Source: Sulfolobus tengchongensis
Lineage (GTDB): Archaea > Thermoproteota > Thermoprotei_A > Sulfolobales > Sulfolobaceae
Length of the DNA stretch: 64,000 nucleotides
Reading direction: 5' to 3'
Assembly (NCBI RefSeq): GCF_036967215.1
Contig: NZ_CP146016.1
Coordinates: forward strand, 1,985,337 to 2,049,336
Below the pieces are notes generated by a model. It saw only the letters and a program-made list of their open reading frames with translations. It searched no databases and had not been told where the DNA came from. Both the position numbers and the translations under genes were made by a program. Below, one piece after another: positions 46,701 to 55,292 of this stretch; position 1 is the stretch's first letter; every line of letters starts with the position of its first letter.

Positions 46701-48713
46701 TCAATAGCTTATAAGCTTTTCTGCTTCATTCTTCAGATTATTAATGTCGATGTTATAATTCTCAATTAGAATCTCTTCTAATTTTTTATCAATTTCCAAC
46801 ATACTAATCTCTCCTTTTAGCCCTCTCATAATAAGATCCTTAAATTCCTCAGGTACATAATCAAGCCTAGGAGTTGCATTGTGGAAGTCTTCTAAAGCCT
46901 GCCTTCTCTTTTCTGGACTTTTGACAGCCTCCTCAATTTCATTTTCTAACCATTCTGGAAAGGGAAAATTATTAGTTAGTGATACATACAGCGACACAGT
47001 AAATGAGTAAACATCAAACATCGTTTCAGCCTTATTTCCGAAACGTTGCAATGGATGCGCATAATAAGGAGTATAGTGCATAACGGGAGTACCTATTTTA
47101 ACTGAAGAACCTAAATCTGATAATTTAGGTAAAGCGTCGAAGCTCATTAATGCGTTTAATGCATCTTCACCATATCTTGGAAGCTTTTTATTAAATAGTA
47201 TGTTAGACGGTTTTATGTCACAGTGGACGTATCCCTCCTTATGAATCTCTATAACCGCTTTAGCTAATTTCGAGAATACAAACGCAATAACTTGTGGCCA
47301 TTTCACAGAATGACGTAGTGCAGAATATTCTTGGTCTACTAAGATTGATCTGAGATCTCCTCCTTCCATATATTCCATTATTATAGCTGGTGGAGAACTG
47401 AAATAATCGGTCCAATTTTCATCTAAGAAACTTGCAAATATTTTGACTAGATGCTCTGATCTTTTTGAGATTTCTTGCATTTTTGCAACCTCATAGAGCA
47501 TTTCAGTAAACGTATATTCCTTCTTCATCACTTTCATAGCGTACTTTCTACCATTTCTCTCAACTAATAGTACGTAACCCATTCCGCCATTTCCTAAAAC
47601 TTGTTTTACCTCATAGCCATAAAGAACATATCCTAACCACACTGATGGATCAAAAGGTTCTGGAACATAGAGTCTGTAAGATTTAATCCTCATACAAGCA
47701 TCTACTATTCCTTCTCTACACGCGTAAAGGAATTCTCTTTCAGCTTGTAACGGAGCATTCAAACCTTCTAAAGCTAAACCCTTTATATAAGCTGATCCTG
47801 CATTACGCTTTATTTTTTCAGCCTTATCGATAATCTCTAACGCTTTCTTGTAATCTTCACTTCCTATTAACGCCCATGCGTAGAGTAAAAGATTATGAAA
47901 TGTAGGTACTCTTTTTACTGCCTCTTCAAAATATTTTACAGCCTCATCGAATTTCCTCTTATTTACATAATACCAACCTAATTCAATCAATGGTGCATCA
48001 TATGTAGGTAGCATCTTAATTGCATCATTTAAAAGCCTAATATTGCCTTCTTTTTTATACTGTTCTATTATAGAGTTTACCTTCTCCCTTATCTTACTCT
48101 CTAATTCTCTATATTTCTCTTCAGATAAGAAAGAATAAATTTTCAATGCTTCTAATTCTTCACCAACACTTTCCATACATTGCGCAACAGCCAAGGAGAC
48201 CTCAGGATCTGAAACTTTTAGCTCCTTATAGTATTTTATAGCTTCCTCACATTTTCCAAATTTAACTAATGATATAATTGAATTATTTACTATATTAACA
48301 TCATTTCTAAATTTTTCTAAAGCATATAATGCTACCTTGTAATCCTTTTCTACCGCACTTATAATCTCAGACTTAGATCCTAATGATATCGGTATACCAT
48401 GTATAATCATATATGGAAAATTAAATTTAGGGCTAGCAATCTCTCCAATGTAAGCGTATATTGTACCATTGTCATCTTCGAACAGATATAAATTTAGTTT
48501 CTCGATTTTCTCTTTTAATATTGCATGTGAAACTACACTTGAGTTATTTATGATAAGTACTTTGTGCTCGTTCAAGATCTTAACTTTTCCTGCATCATAA
48601 ATAACTTTATAACCTATTATATCATCCTTGACCTTTATCTTTCCATCAAAAGGCCTAGTAACTCCATCAACGTATAAGTATCTCTCATCTTTTAATTGTA
48701 ATACTAATTGCAC
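46701..48713 (-). CDS. TPR-containing eukaryotic-type Ser/Thr protein kinase (SSO3207-like)
   Basis: A 670-residue soluble kinase. Residues 1-100 are a beta-rich region of unknown fold; about 105-345 are helical TPR-type repeats (PLIELGWYYVNKRKFDEAVK and similar); the kinase runs from about 370 to 640. Visible elements: VLGNGGMGYVLLV glycine loop, YAMKVMKK lysine, HCDIKPSN catalytic loop (H497, D499), LSDLGS replacing DFG (D533) and MFDVYSFTVSLYV helix F. Like the membrane kinase at 20.9 kb it is non-RD with cysteine at the arginine site. TPRs suggest recruitment of partners. A putative nuclease gene lies 218 bases upstream on the same strand. Context matches SSO3207. Confidence 0.85.
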   Translation of the reverse strand: MQLVLQLKDERYLYVDGVTRPFDGKIKVKDDIIGYKVIYDAGKVKILNEHKVLIINNSSVVSHAILKEKIEKLNLYLFEDDNGTIYAYIGEIASPKFNFPYMIIHGIPISLGSKSEIISAVEKDYKVALYALEKFRNDVNIVNNSIISLVKFGKCEEAIKYYKELKVSDPEVSLAVAQCMESVGEELEALKIYSFLSEEKYRELESKIREKVNSIIEQYKKEGNIRLLNDAIKMLPTYDAPLIELGWYYVNKRKFDEAVKYFEEAVKRVPTFHNLLLYAWALIGSEDYKKALEIIDKAEKIKRNAGSAYIKGLALEGLNAPLQAEREFLYACREGIVDACMRIKSYRLYVPEPFDPSVWLGYVLYGYEVKQVLGNGGMGYVLLVERNGRKYAMKVMKKEYTFTEMLYEVAKMQEISKRSEHLVKIFASFLDENWTDYFSSPPAIIMEYMEGGDLRSILVDQEYSALRHSVKWPQVIAFVFSKLAKAVIEIHKEGYVHCDIKPSNILFNKKLPRYGEDALNALMSFDALPKLSDLGSSVKIGTPVMHYTPYYAHPLQRFGNKAETMFDVYSFTVSLYVSLTNNFPFPEWLENEIEEAVKSPEKRRQALEDFHNATPRLDYVPEEFKDLIMRGLKGEISMLEIDKKLEEILIENYNIDINNLKNEAEKLISY

Positions 48714-48742
48714 ATTAACTTTGTTTTTAGGAATATCTTAAG

Positions 48743-48912
48743 TAGTCTTAGCCTAATAATACTCCGCCTATTATTTCAATCTTCGAATTAGTTCATTCAG
48801 AGACAATAACATGTAATGCATACAGACTAGCGACGTTACTTTGTAGTCTATTTGAGGAGATAGTACTTGATGTCTTCTCCGATATTTAAATTGAGACCTC
48901 CTTTGAGACTAC
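48743..48912. repeat. Repeated GTAGTCT heptamer upstream of the TPR kinase
   Basis: Within the 218-bp gap, gtagtct occurs at 48743-48749 and 48843-48849 and its reverse complement agactac at 48906-48912; the shorter agacta is at 48824-48829. These could be binding sites of a regulator or the remains of a small structured element. Otherwise the gap shows only a minus-strand TATA-like cttaagata about 27 bases before the kinase start. Confidence 0.3.
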
Positions 48913-48931
48913 TCTCAGATTAAGACTTGAC

Positions 48932-50116
48932 CTAAATCTCATCGAGATTATAGATGCCATGTTTTTTAAGCCACTCCATAAAGGCATTTTTATTATCCAA
49001 TGCAAATTTATATGCAAGTTCTCTAACATCTAAATTTATTTTAATTCCTCTTACCATATCCTCCGCTAGATCTCTAAACTTTTTAGTATTGAATCCAACG
49101 TCATCTAATATGACTATATCGTCTGATAATTCTGATTTGATGCCTTCATCAACTTTTACTCTACTAACTAAAACTCCTTTATCTGGTTTATACACTTCCT
49201 TATAAAGTTCTATTACTTTATACTCTCTTATTCTTTTTCCCTTATTATCATTAAAACTAGGCAAGTCATTGGGAACTTTCTCTAGTGCGTCCATTAACCC
49301 CTTGTAAAGTCCGCTTATCCACCTCGCTCTCCATTCGTTACCACTTAATGGCTTATATCCTTTAAGATATCTCCACCTATTCCACCAATTTTCGAGTTCT
49401 TTAAATTCAAGGATATAATTAGGTCTTTTTATAGGAATATTACCGTTATCAAGATCAACAATATTCATCTGAAAACCATCATAAATCATCATGTCTGGTC
49501 TTAAGGTCGAGTAGAGTCTCCAAACTTTCTCTAAATCAGAACCATCTTCCCAAGATATTGGTCTTGGAGCTTCTAAAAAGAAGCTAAATGAACTACCAAA
49601 TACGTTTTCAATAACAGCATTAGGCGGTATTATGCCATTTTTCTGTTTTCCACTCCTATCAAAATTAAGATAGCCATGTTCAGGGTAGGTTAATCTGTAT
49701 CCATAATTTGACAATGAGACGAGAATAGAAGCAAAACCCCAAGTTTGATAGATTGACCTCATGTTTGAACCAAACGAACTGTTTATCGCCTGCCTACCTT
49801 TAATAACAAACTCGTTTACGGTGATCTTACCCCTTACTAAGTCATGAAAATAAATAAATAACTTCTTTACTAAATGTCTTAACGGATCTTTAATAAAACT
49901 ACTCATCTCCCTACTAAATAGCCAGCCTTTTACATTAAGTCTCTCTTTAGCCTCTCCTAGTATGGAGTTCATCTCATCTATCCAGTTCTTAGCTTCGTAA
50001 ACCTTATCTCCAATTACGCTTTTTACAAACTCCAGTTTAACCTCTTCTGCCCATTCTGGTACATTATTACCATATTTGTCAATTCCATAAATTTGTTTCA
50101 GCCTTTCCTCTAACAC
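48932..50116 (-). CDS. Putative PD-(D/E)XK nuclease-like protein, family unknown
   Basis: A 394-residue soluble protein that I do not recognise as a family. It contains RPDMMIYD (P207, D208) followed 28 residues later by YILEFKELENW (E237, K239). That spacing, with a hydrophobic strand before EFK, matches the PD-x(n)-E-x-K catalytic core of restriction-like nucleases. The N-terminal 130 residues are helical and basic. The match is by eye and needs fold comparison. It is upstream of the TPR kinase gene and downstream of an aldo/keto reductase gene, all on the minus strand. Confidence 0.5.
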   Translation of the reverse strand: MLEERLKQIYGIDKYGNNVPEWAEEVKLEFVKSVIGDKVYEAKNWIDEMNSILGEAKERLNVKGWLFSREMSSFIKDPLRHLVKKLFIYFHDLVRGKITVNEFVIKGRQAINSSFGSNMRSIYQTWGFASILVSLSNYGYRLTYPEHGYLNFDRSGKQKNGIIPPNAVIENVFGSSFSFFLEAPRPISWEDGSDLEKVWRLYSTLRPDMMIYDGFQMNIVDLDNGNIPIKRPNYILEFKELENWWNRWRYLKGYKPLSGNEWRARWISGLYKGLMDALEKVPNDLPSFNDNKGKRIREYKVIELYKEVYKPDKGVLVSRVKVDEGIKSELSDDIVILDDVGFNTKKFRDLAEDMVRGIKINLDVRELAYKFALDNKNAFMEWLKKHGIYNLDEI

Positions 50117-50141
50117 GGTAATACTTTAGCATAGGTATTAT

Positions 50142-50939
50142 TTAAATTTTCGAAATTCTGTCATAATCATCATTACTTAAATTCCATCCTAAAGCACCTA
50201 AAATTTCATCTACATGCTCTTTTGTAGACGCTTTAGGTATTGGTATTGATCGCCTCATTAAGTAATTTAAAGCAACCTGAACCGAAGTTTTGCCATATTT
50301 ACGCCCAATTTCCTCCAGTATTGTATTATTTTTTACATTACCTCTAGAGAGCGGAGAATAAGCTATCACTTTTATGTTATTTCTTTCACAAAATGGTATA
50401 ATATCTCTTTCAGCAGTCTTATTATCGACGTTATACTCTATCTCATTAGCTACTATTTCATATTTTTTAGTTAATGACATAGCTCTTTCCAAAAGCATCA
50501 CATCAAAATTGCTTACGCCAATACAATTGACAATACCTTGATCCACTAAATACTCCATAGCCCTTATAGTTTCCTCAAGAGGTATAGAAGAATTTGGCCA
50601 GTGAATCAAATATAAGTCTATATACTTACTATCAAGTCTCCTTAAACTATCCTTTGCCGACTTTATTAAATCATCATATCTCAAGTGATTAGGCCATACC
50701 TTAGTTATAATAAAGATACTTTCTCTATCAAAATCCTTCACTGCCTTACCTACTAACTCTTCAGCATGACCTCCCCCATACATTTCTGCAGTATCGATAA
50801 CATTTACCCCTTTGCTTATGACATATTTTATAATTTCAATATATTTGTTATCGTTGGAATAATCTGGACTCCAATATCCACCCCCCATTTTCCAAGTTCC
50901 AAAACCTATCTGTGAAACTTCTTTATTACATAATTTCAT
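50142..50939 (-). CDS. Aldo/keto reductase
   Basis: A 265-residue TIM-barrel NADPH-dependent reductase. The catalytic tetrad is readable: Asp and Tyr in VIDTAEMYGGG, Lys in IITKVW, His in YLIHWPN. The C-terminal coenzyme motif is IPIPKASTKEHVDEI. It reduces aldehydes or ketones of unknown identity. Its gene begins 3 bases after the stop of a thiamin-diphosphate enzyme on the same strand, so the two probably act together on a 2-oxoacid-derived aldehyde; that is inference from spacing only. Confidence 0.87.
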   Translation of the reverse strand: MKLCNKEVSQIGFGTWKMGGGYWSPDYSNDNKYIEIIKYVISKGVNVIDTAEMYGGGHAEELVGKAVKDFDRESIFIITKVWPNHLRYDDLIKSAKDSLRRLDSKYIDLYLIHWPNSSIPLEETIRAMEYLVDQGIVNCIGVSNFDVMLLERAMSLTKKYEIVANEIEYNVDNKTAERDIIPFCERNNIKVIAYSPLSRGNVKNNTILEEIGRKYGKTSVQVALNYLMRRSIPIPKASTKEHVDEILGALGWNLSNDDYDRISKI

Positions 50940-50942
50940 CTC

Positions 50943-52556
50943 TTACCTCACCTTATCCACTATAACTTGAATTACTGATATTTTATTCTCTTTTCTCACC
51001 TTCTCAATGCCTCTTATCAATGCAGACCTAATTTCCCAAGGATCTTCAACTAACTCATAGTAACCGTGGAAAGCTTCAACAGTTTTACCTATTTCAAATC
51101 TTCTCTCAAATCCTGCTCCAGGATAATATCTCTTCGCCTTAGCAAGTCCCTCTGGGAAAACTTCATTTACGGCCTCAGCTGAGGCTAACCAACCCCCATT
51201 ATCAAATATAACTACCATCACTGGATACTTCGAAGCTATAAAGTAAAATGCCTCAGGGACACCAAATATGAAAGAACCATCACCAGTAGTTATAATTACG
51301 TCTCTATTAGTTGCAATCTTATAACCTACTCCAGCTCCTAACATCAAACCTAGATAGCCTACAGAAAGATCTGCAAAATAGGAACCATACTCGTTTAATT
51401 TAGCATATCTAGGATTAAATTGATACTCATTAAATATTGTAAAACCGTAATTTGAAGCTATGTTCCCTATTTCATATGATAGATACTTAGGATGAATGGG
51501 TTTTACATCTCTTAATCTCTCAATTTCTTGCTTCTTATGCTCTTCCTGCTTAATCCTTAGTTCCCTAATCTCTTCATAATTTTTAGGTTTTATTGAAATC
51601 AAATCAAAAAAGTTACTAGGAGTAGATTGAATACATAAGTCGCATCTAAAACCGTAATAGGGTATATAAGAATACGAAGGTTCTACATCCACTTTTATAA
51701 TTGGTATATCTATATCAGTCTTCTTTGGAAAGTACGGAACTTCTGCTTCAACTACAATTAATAAATCAGCCTTTTTTAAGTCAAACTTATCTAATGCCAT
51801 ATCTCCATTACTGGGATAATTTAATACCTCACCAGTGTAATTTAAAACTGGAATGTTATGCTTTTCGGCAAATCTCTTTAGGGAATTAAACCATTCCTTT
51901 CTTCTTCCTGCTCTCCAAGTAATTATAACTGGTCTCTCTGAATTTTCTAACATTTCTTTTGCCTTGCTAACTTTCTCTGGAGAAGGGGCAGGTTCATAAT
52001 AGTCCATCGGTATTTTCATAACTTCTTTAACTTCTTCTGTACTAACCTCTCTAGGTAATATAATATAAACTGGACCTCTAGGTTCACTCATCATTATTTG
52101 AATTGCTCTAGATAACACTGCAGGTATTTGATCTGGCATTCGTATTTCGAAATCGTATTTAGTATACTGTCTAACTAGCTCCCCTTGATCTCTAGCCTCT
52201 TGGGTCCAATGAATCCTTAAATTTCTACTTGCATTATAGCCTTTTTCAGTATATGGGCTTCTTCCCGCAATTACCAAAAGTGGTATCCTAGAAGTATAAG
52301 CACCCATTATTCCGCCTAACGCGTTTGCAGTACCGGGAGTTGTATGAACGGCAACCACACCTAATTTATTTCCTAATGCATAACCTATTGCTGTTGATAT
52401 AGCAGTTATCTCATGAGGAACTATTTCGAACTCCGGCAAATTAGGATCCTCAACTTTTGCCTCTATAAATGAAGCATAATCTGTACCAGATACCATAAAT
52501 ATTCTATCTACTCCACTTTCCTTGAGAATCGATAAGAACGCTTTACCCGCGTTCAT
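50943..52556 (-). CDS. Thiamin diphosphate-dependent enzyme (acetolactate synthase/decarboxylase-like)
   Basis: A 537-residue protein of the acetolactate synthase/benzoylformate decarboxylase superfamily. The cofactor-activating glutamate is E49 in VPHEITAIS; the ThDP-binding motif begins at TTGDGSFIFG and ends at VIFDNGGW. The Pyr, central and PP domains are all present and the length is normal. Sequence alone does not separate 2-oxoacid decarboxylase from synthase; no regulatory subunit gene is adjacent, which argues against biosynthetic acetolactate synthase. Forms an operon with the aldo/keto reductase (3-base gap). Confidence 0.83.
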   Translation of the reverse strand: MNAGKAFLSILKESGVDRIFMVSGTDYASFIEAKVEDPNLPEFEIVPHEITAISTAIGYALGNKLGVVAVHTTPGTANALGGIMGAYTSRIPLLVIAGRSPYTEKGYNASRNLRIHWTQEARDQGELVRQYTKYDFEIRMPDQIPAVLSRAIQIMMSEPRGPVYIILPREVSTEEVKEVMKIPMDYYEPAPSPEKVSKAKEMLENSERPVIITWRAGRRKEWFNSLKRFAEKHNIPVLNYTGEVLNYPSNGDMALDKFDLKKADLLIVVEAEVPYFPKKTDIDIPIIKVDVEPSYSYIPYYGFRCDLCIQSTPSNFFDLISIKPKNYEEIRELRIKQEEHKKQEIERLRDVKPIHPKYLSYEIGNIASNYGFTIFNEYQFNPRYAKLNEYGSYFADLSVGYLGLMLGAGVGYKIATNRDVIITTGDGSFIFGVPEAFYFIASKYPVMVVIFDNGGWLASAEAVNEVFPEGLAKAKRYYPGAGFERRFEIGKTVEAFHGYYELVEDPWEIRSALIRGIEKVRKENKISVIQVIVDKVR

Positions 52557-52595
52557 AATTAATTATTTTATCATGACTATAAAATATTATCTTCA

Positions 52596-52675
52596 TTTAT
52601 CGAGAAAATATTAGTTATTGTTAATTTACTGTTGTACGATAAATAAAATTAAAACGGAGAAATCTTACGATAAAC
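52596..52675. promoter_or_regulatory. Repeated ACGATAAA motifs in a divergent promoter region
   Basis: acgataaa occurs at 52636-52643 and 52667-52674 (31 bases apart, about three helical turns), and its inverse core tttatcg at 52596-52602. All lie in the 156-bp gap between the thiamin-enzyme operon (minus strand) and the aminotransferase (plus strand), upstream of a TATA-like aattaatatac near 52681. Confidence 0.35.
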
Positions 52676-52712
52676 GGAAAAATTAATATACTATGTGTTC
52701 GAATCATAAACT

Positions 52713-53969
52713 ATGACCGATAAAATTTTTCAGATCATAAAAGATGATCAAGAGTACCTAATGCAGTCCTTTAGGAGATGGTACCCATTCATAATTGATC
52801 ATGGTTCTGGATCACTAGTTTATGATGTGGATGGTAAGGAATATATTGATTTTAACGCAGGTATTGGAGTAATAGCCTTAGGTCACGGTAATACCAAAAT
52901 AATTGACGCAGTTAAAGCTCAGATGGAGAAATTCTTCCACTACAGTCTTACTGACTTTTATTATGAAATAGCGGTTGATGTAGCTAAAAAATTGTCCTCA
53001 TTTATGCCGTATTCTGCTAAAGTATTTTACACGAATAGTGGCACTGAAAGCGTTGAGGCTGCAATAAAAATTGCTAGAGGACATACCGGAAGACAGTGGA
53101 TCATCGGATTTATCAACTCCTTTCATGGAAGAACTTTAGGTTCGTTAGCTTTTACCTCTAGTAAGGCAATACAAAGGAAATCGTTCTCACCACTTTTACC
53201 ATCTACATATTTAGTACCATATCCAGATAAGAGAGATCCATTATGCAAGGAGGATTGCACTGAGAGTCTATTAGCGTTCATAGAAGATTGGATTTTCAAA
53301 AAGATAGTTGACCCTACAGAGGTAGCGGCATTTATCGCAGAACCAATACAAGGGGAAGGTGGAGTTATAGTACCGCCTAAAGATTTTTTCTATAAACTAA
53401 ATAGTTTGCTCAAGAAATATGGGATATTACTAATTCTAGATGAAGTTCAGACAGGTATCGGAAGAACCGGGAAGATGTTTGCCTTTGAGCACTTTAATGT
53501 AGTTCCAGATATAATATGTTTAGCTAAAGCCTTAGGTGGAGGAATTCCACTTGGCGCGGTAATTGGGAGAAAGGAAATAATGGATTTACCACCAGGTTCC
53601 CATGCAAACACTTTCGGAGGTAATCCACTAGCGTTAGCTGCATCAAAAGTAATCCTGGATGAAGTTCCAAAACTTTTAGACCATGTAAGTAGCGTAGGTA
53701 AGGAAATCATGGAGGAACTAGAGAGCACAAAATCGCCATATTTATATGAAGTTAGGGGATTAGGACTCTTAATAGGAGCTGAGTTGAGGAAAGACAATAG
53801 GCCATTTTCAGAAGGTTTAGAGAAAGTACTATATAATTCGTTTAGAAGAGGAGTTTTAGCCATTGGAGCAGGTGAATCGGTTGTGAGAATAGAGCCTCCA
53901 CTAACAATTGAAGAAGAACTTGCAATCAAAGGAACAAAGATAATAAAAGAGGAGATAGAAAAACTCTAA
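52713..53969 (+). CDS. Class III aminotransferase, GabT-like
   Basis: A 418-residue PLP-dependent aminotransferase. FHGRTLGSLAFTS contacts the cofactor phosphate; ILLILDEVQTGIGRTGKMFAFE holds the cofactor-binding aspartate; and the Schiff-base lysine is in CLAKALGGGIPLGAV near residue 272. NTFGGNPLAL follows as usual. Family members transfer amino groups from omega-amino acids (GABA, ornithine derivatives, diamines); 4-aminobutyrate-type is the closest feel, but the substrate is not decided. Divergent from the thiamin-enzyme operon. Confidence 0.87.
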   Translation: MTDKIFQIIKDDQEYLMQSFRRWYPFIIDHGSGSLVYDVDGKEYIDFNAGIGVIALGHGNTKIIDAVKAQMEKFFHYSLTDFYYEIAVDVAKKLSSFMPYSAKVFYTNSGTESVEAAIKIARGHTGRQWIIGFINSFHGRTLGSLAFTSSKAIQRKSFSPLLPSTYLVPYPDKRDPLCKEDCTESLLAFIEDWIFKKIVDPTEVAAFIAEPIQGEGGVIVPPKDFFYKLNSLLKKYGILLILDEVQTGIGRTGKMFAFEHFNVVPDIICLAKALGGGIPLGAVIGRKEIMDLPPGSHANTFGGNPLALAASKVILDEVPKLLDHVSSVGKEIMEELESTKSPYLYEVRGLGLLIGAELRKDNRPFSEGLEKVLYNSFRRGVLAIGAGESVVRIEPPLTIEEELAIKGTKIIKEEIEKL

Positions 53970-54358
53970 TCTTTTTTGCTAATGAATATTAGCATCAATG
54001 AGAGTAGTATTAGAACTACATCGAGAATCAGAGAAAGATCAACATAGTAGTTAAATGGTAGTTTCTTTCCTACAAGGAGAGCCGGCCCCAATCTGGTTTC
54101 ACTGAGTAAAGCTAAATCTATCCCGTAAAAAACTGCTATTAATGGATAGGTGTATTTTAAACCTAAAACTAAAAGTAGAGCAGCCATTATTGCCAATGAA
54201 GAAACAAAACCAAAGAAAATATCATAAATCATTGTAGCTGTTGGATTAGGTAATATTGCATGCGTTAATACTAAATGGACACCTGCCCATAGAGAAGATA
54301 GTAAAGCAGCCATCCATCTTATCACAAGGTTTGTTAAGCCAAGTTCTTTCTCTGTCAT
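53966..54358 (-). CDS. Small membrane protein (130 aa)
   Basis: A 130-residue protein with four hydrophobic helices and a charged end (ISKKD). No family recognised. The histidine-containing helix SSLWAGVHLVLTHAILPNP could bind heme or metal, but this is only an impression. It overlaps the convergent aminotransferase by four bases and diverges from a CtaA-like membrane protein 134 bases away. Confidence 0.55.
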   Translation of the reverse strand: MTEKELGLTNLVIRWMAALLSSLWAGVHLVLTHAILPNPTATMIYDIFFGFVSSLAIMAALLLVLGLKYTYPLIAVFYGIDLALLSETRLGPALLVGKKLPFNYYVDLSLILDVVLILLSLMLIFISKKD

Positions 54359-54492
54359 TAATGGAAAGTATAAGTGAAAACAAAAAGGATTTTTCCCAAA
54401 TCTTTCATTAATTTGAAATATAGTTTAATAATACTCAGCGTTAAGCAGTAAGGAAAAAGATATTTTTAACAATAACAACTATACTTAAGGAC

Positions 54493-55281
54493 ATGATTCT
54501 AACTTATATCTCGGGCCTTGAGGCAATATTAGCGGGAACTACAATAGTTTTCGGTGGAATAGTAGAAGGATATGGATATGGCTTATCGTTAGGTACCAAT
54601 TGGCCATACACTCATGACATTATGCAACTTGCTGCAAAAAGAGATCCCGAGGCAATACATAGAATCTTAGCCACAATAGTAGGTATTATTTCACTTATAA
54701 TATTAATTATACATCCATCTCTCATATCCATAATTGGTTTTGTAGCAGTGATTTTTACCGCGTTATTAGGTATGGCAACTCTTTACGTCCTAGCGGGAAA
54801 ATTGCCTTCAGTGTTTCAGGGATTACACGATATAGCAGCTTATACTACATTCGTATCATATCTACTCATTACGCTACAAGGATTAGGGATCTTTAAAGTG
54901 AGTTTGGTATCGTTCTTAATTAGTGCAATTATACCACCACATTTTCTATATTTCGTTATTTTTATGGGGGGTGTAGTTACTGGCACCAGAAGAATGAAAC
55001 TAAAAATAGGTAGACCATGGGATAATAGTGATAAAGAGAGAAATATATGGCTTCAGGTTGCCTGGACAATTCATGGGATTCTTGCCCTAATCTTTATAAT
55101 TGCTGTAGTATTATTGCACTACTGGTTAACATTAGGATTCACAATTTTAGAGATAATTGCTGGATTGTGGGTATGGGATTCTACTAACAGAAATCCATTA
55201 AAACCAGGAATCTCAGTTGCGTTACATCAGTTGTTTTCAATTCTTGTAGTTATCGCAATAATATTAAATAGCATCAGCTGA
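54493..55281 (+). CDS. CtaA/COX15-like membrane protein
   Basis: A 262-residue protein with about eight helices. Conserved-looking histidines occur in EAIHRILATIVGII, GLHDIAAYTTF, WTIHGILAL and ALHQLFSILV. The first resembles the E-x2-HR motif of heme A synthase (CtaA/COX15), and paired histidines in later helices fit the heme-binding sites of that family. It may convert heme O to heme A or a related heme, or be a heme-binding relative. A TATA-like gatatttttaac lies upstream, so the ATG is probably leaderless. Moderate confidence in the family. Confidence 0.5.
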   Translation: MILTYISGLEAILAGTTIVFGGIVEGYGYGLSLGTNWPYTHDIMQLAAKRDPEAIHRILATIVGIISLIILIIHPSLISIIGFVAVIFTALLGMATLYVLAGKLPSVFQGLHDIAAYTTFVSYLLITLQGLGIFKVSLVSFLISAIIPPHFLYFVIFMGGVVTGTRRMKLKIGRPWDNSDKERNIWLQVAWTIHGILALIFIIAVVLLHYWLTLGFTILEIIAGLWVWDSTNRNPLKPGISVALHQLFSILVVIAIILNSIS

Positions 55282-55292
55282 GATGCATCAAA

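Noticed and set aside
53447-53929. 160-codon minus-strand open frame inside the aminotransferase gene
   Set aside because: It is antisense to a strongly conserved class III aminotransferase and its product is Ser/Pro-rich low-complexity sequence without motifs.
55271-55286. Hairpin gcatc-agctga-gatgc as a terminator
   Set aside because: The stem is five bases and no T-run follows on either strand, so it is unlikely to terminate transcription.
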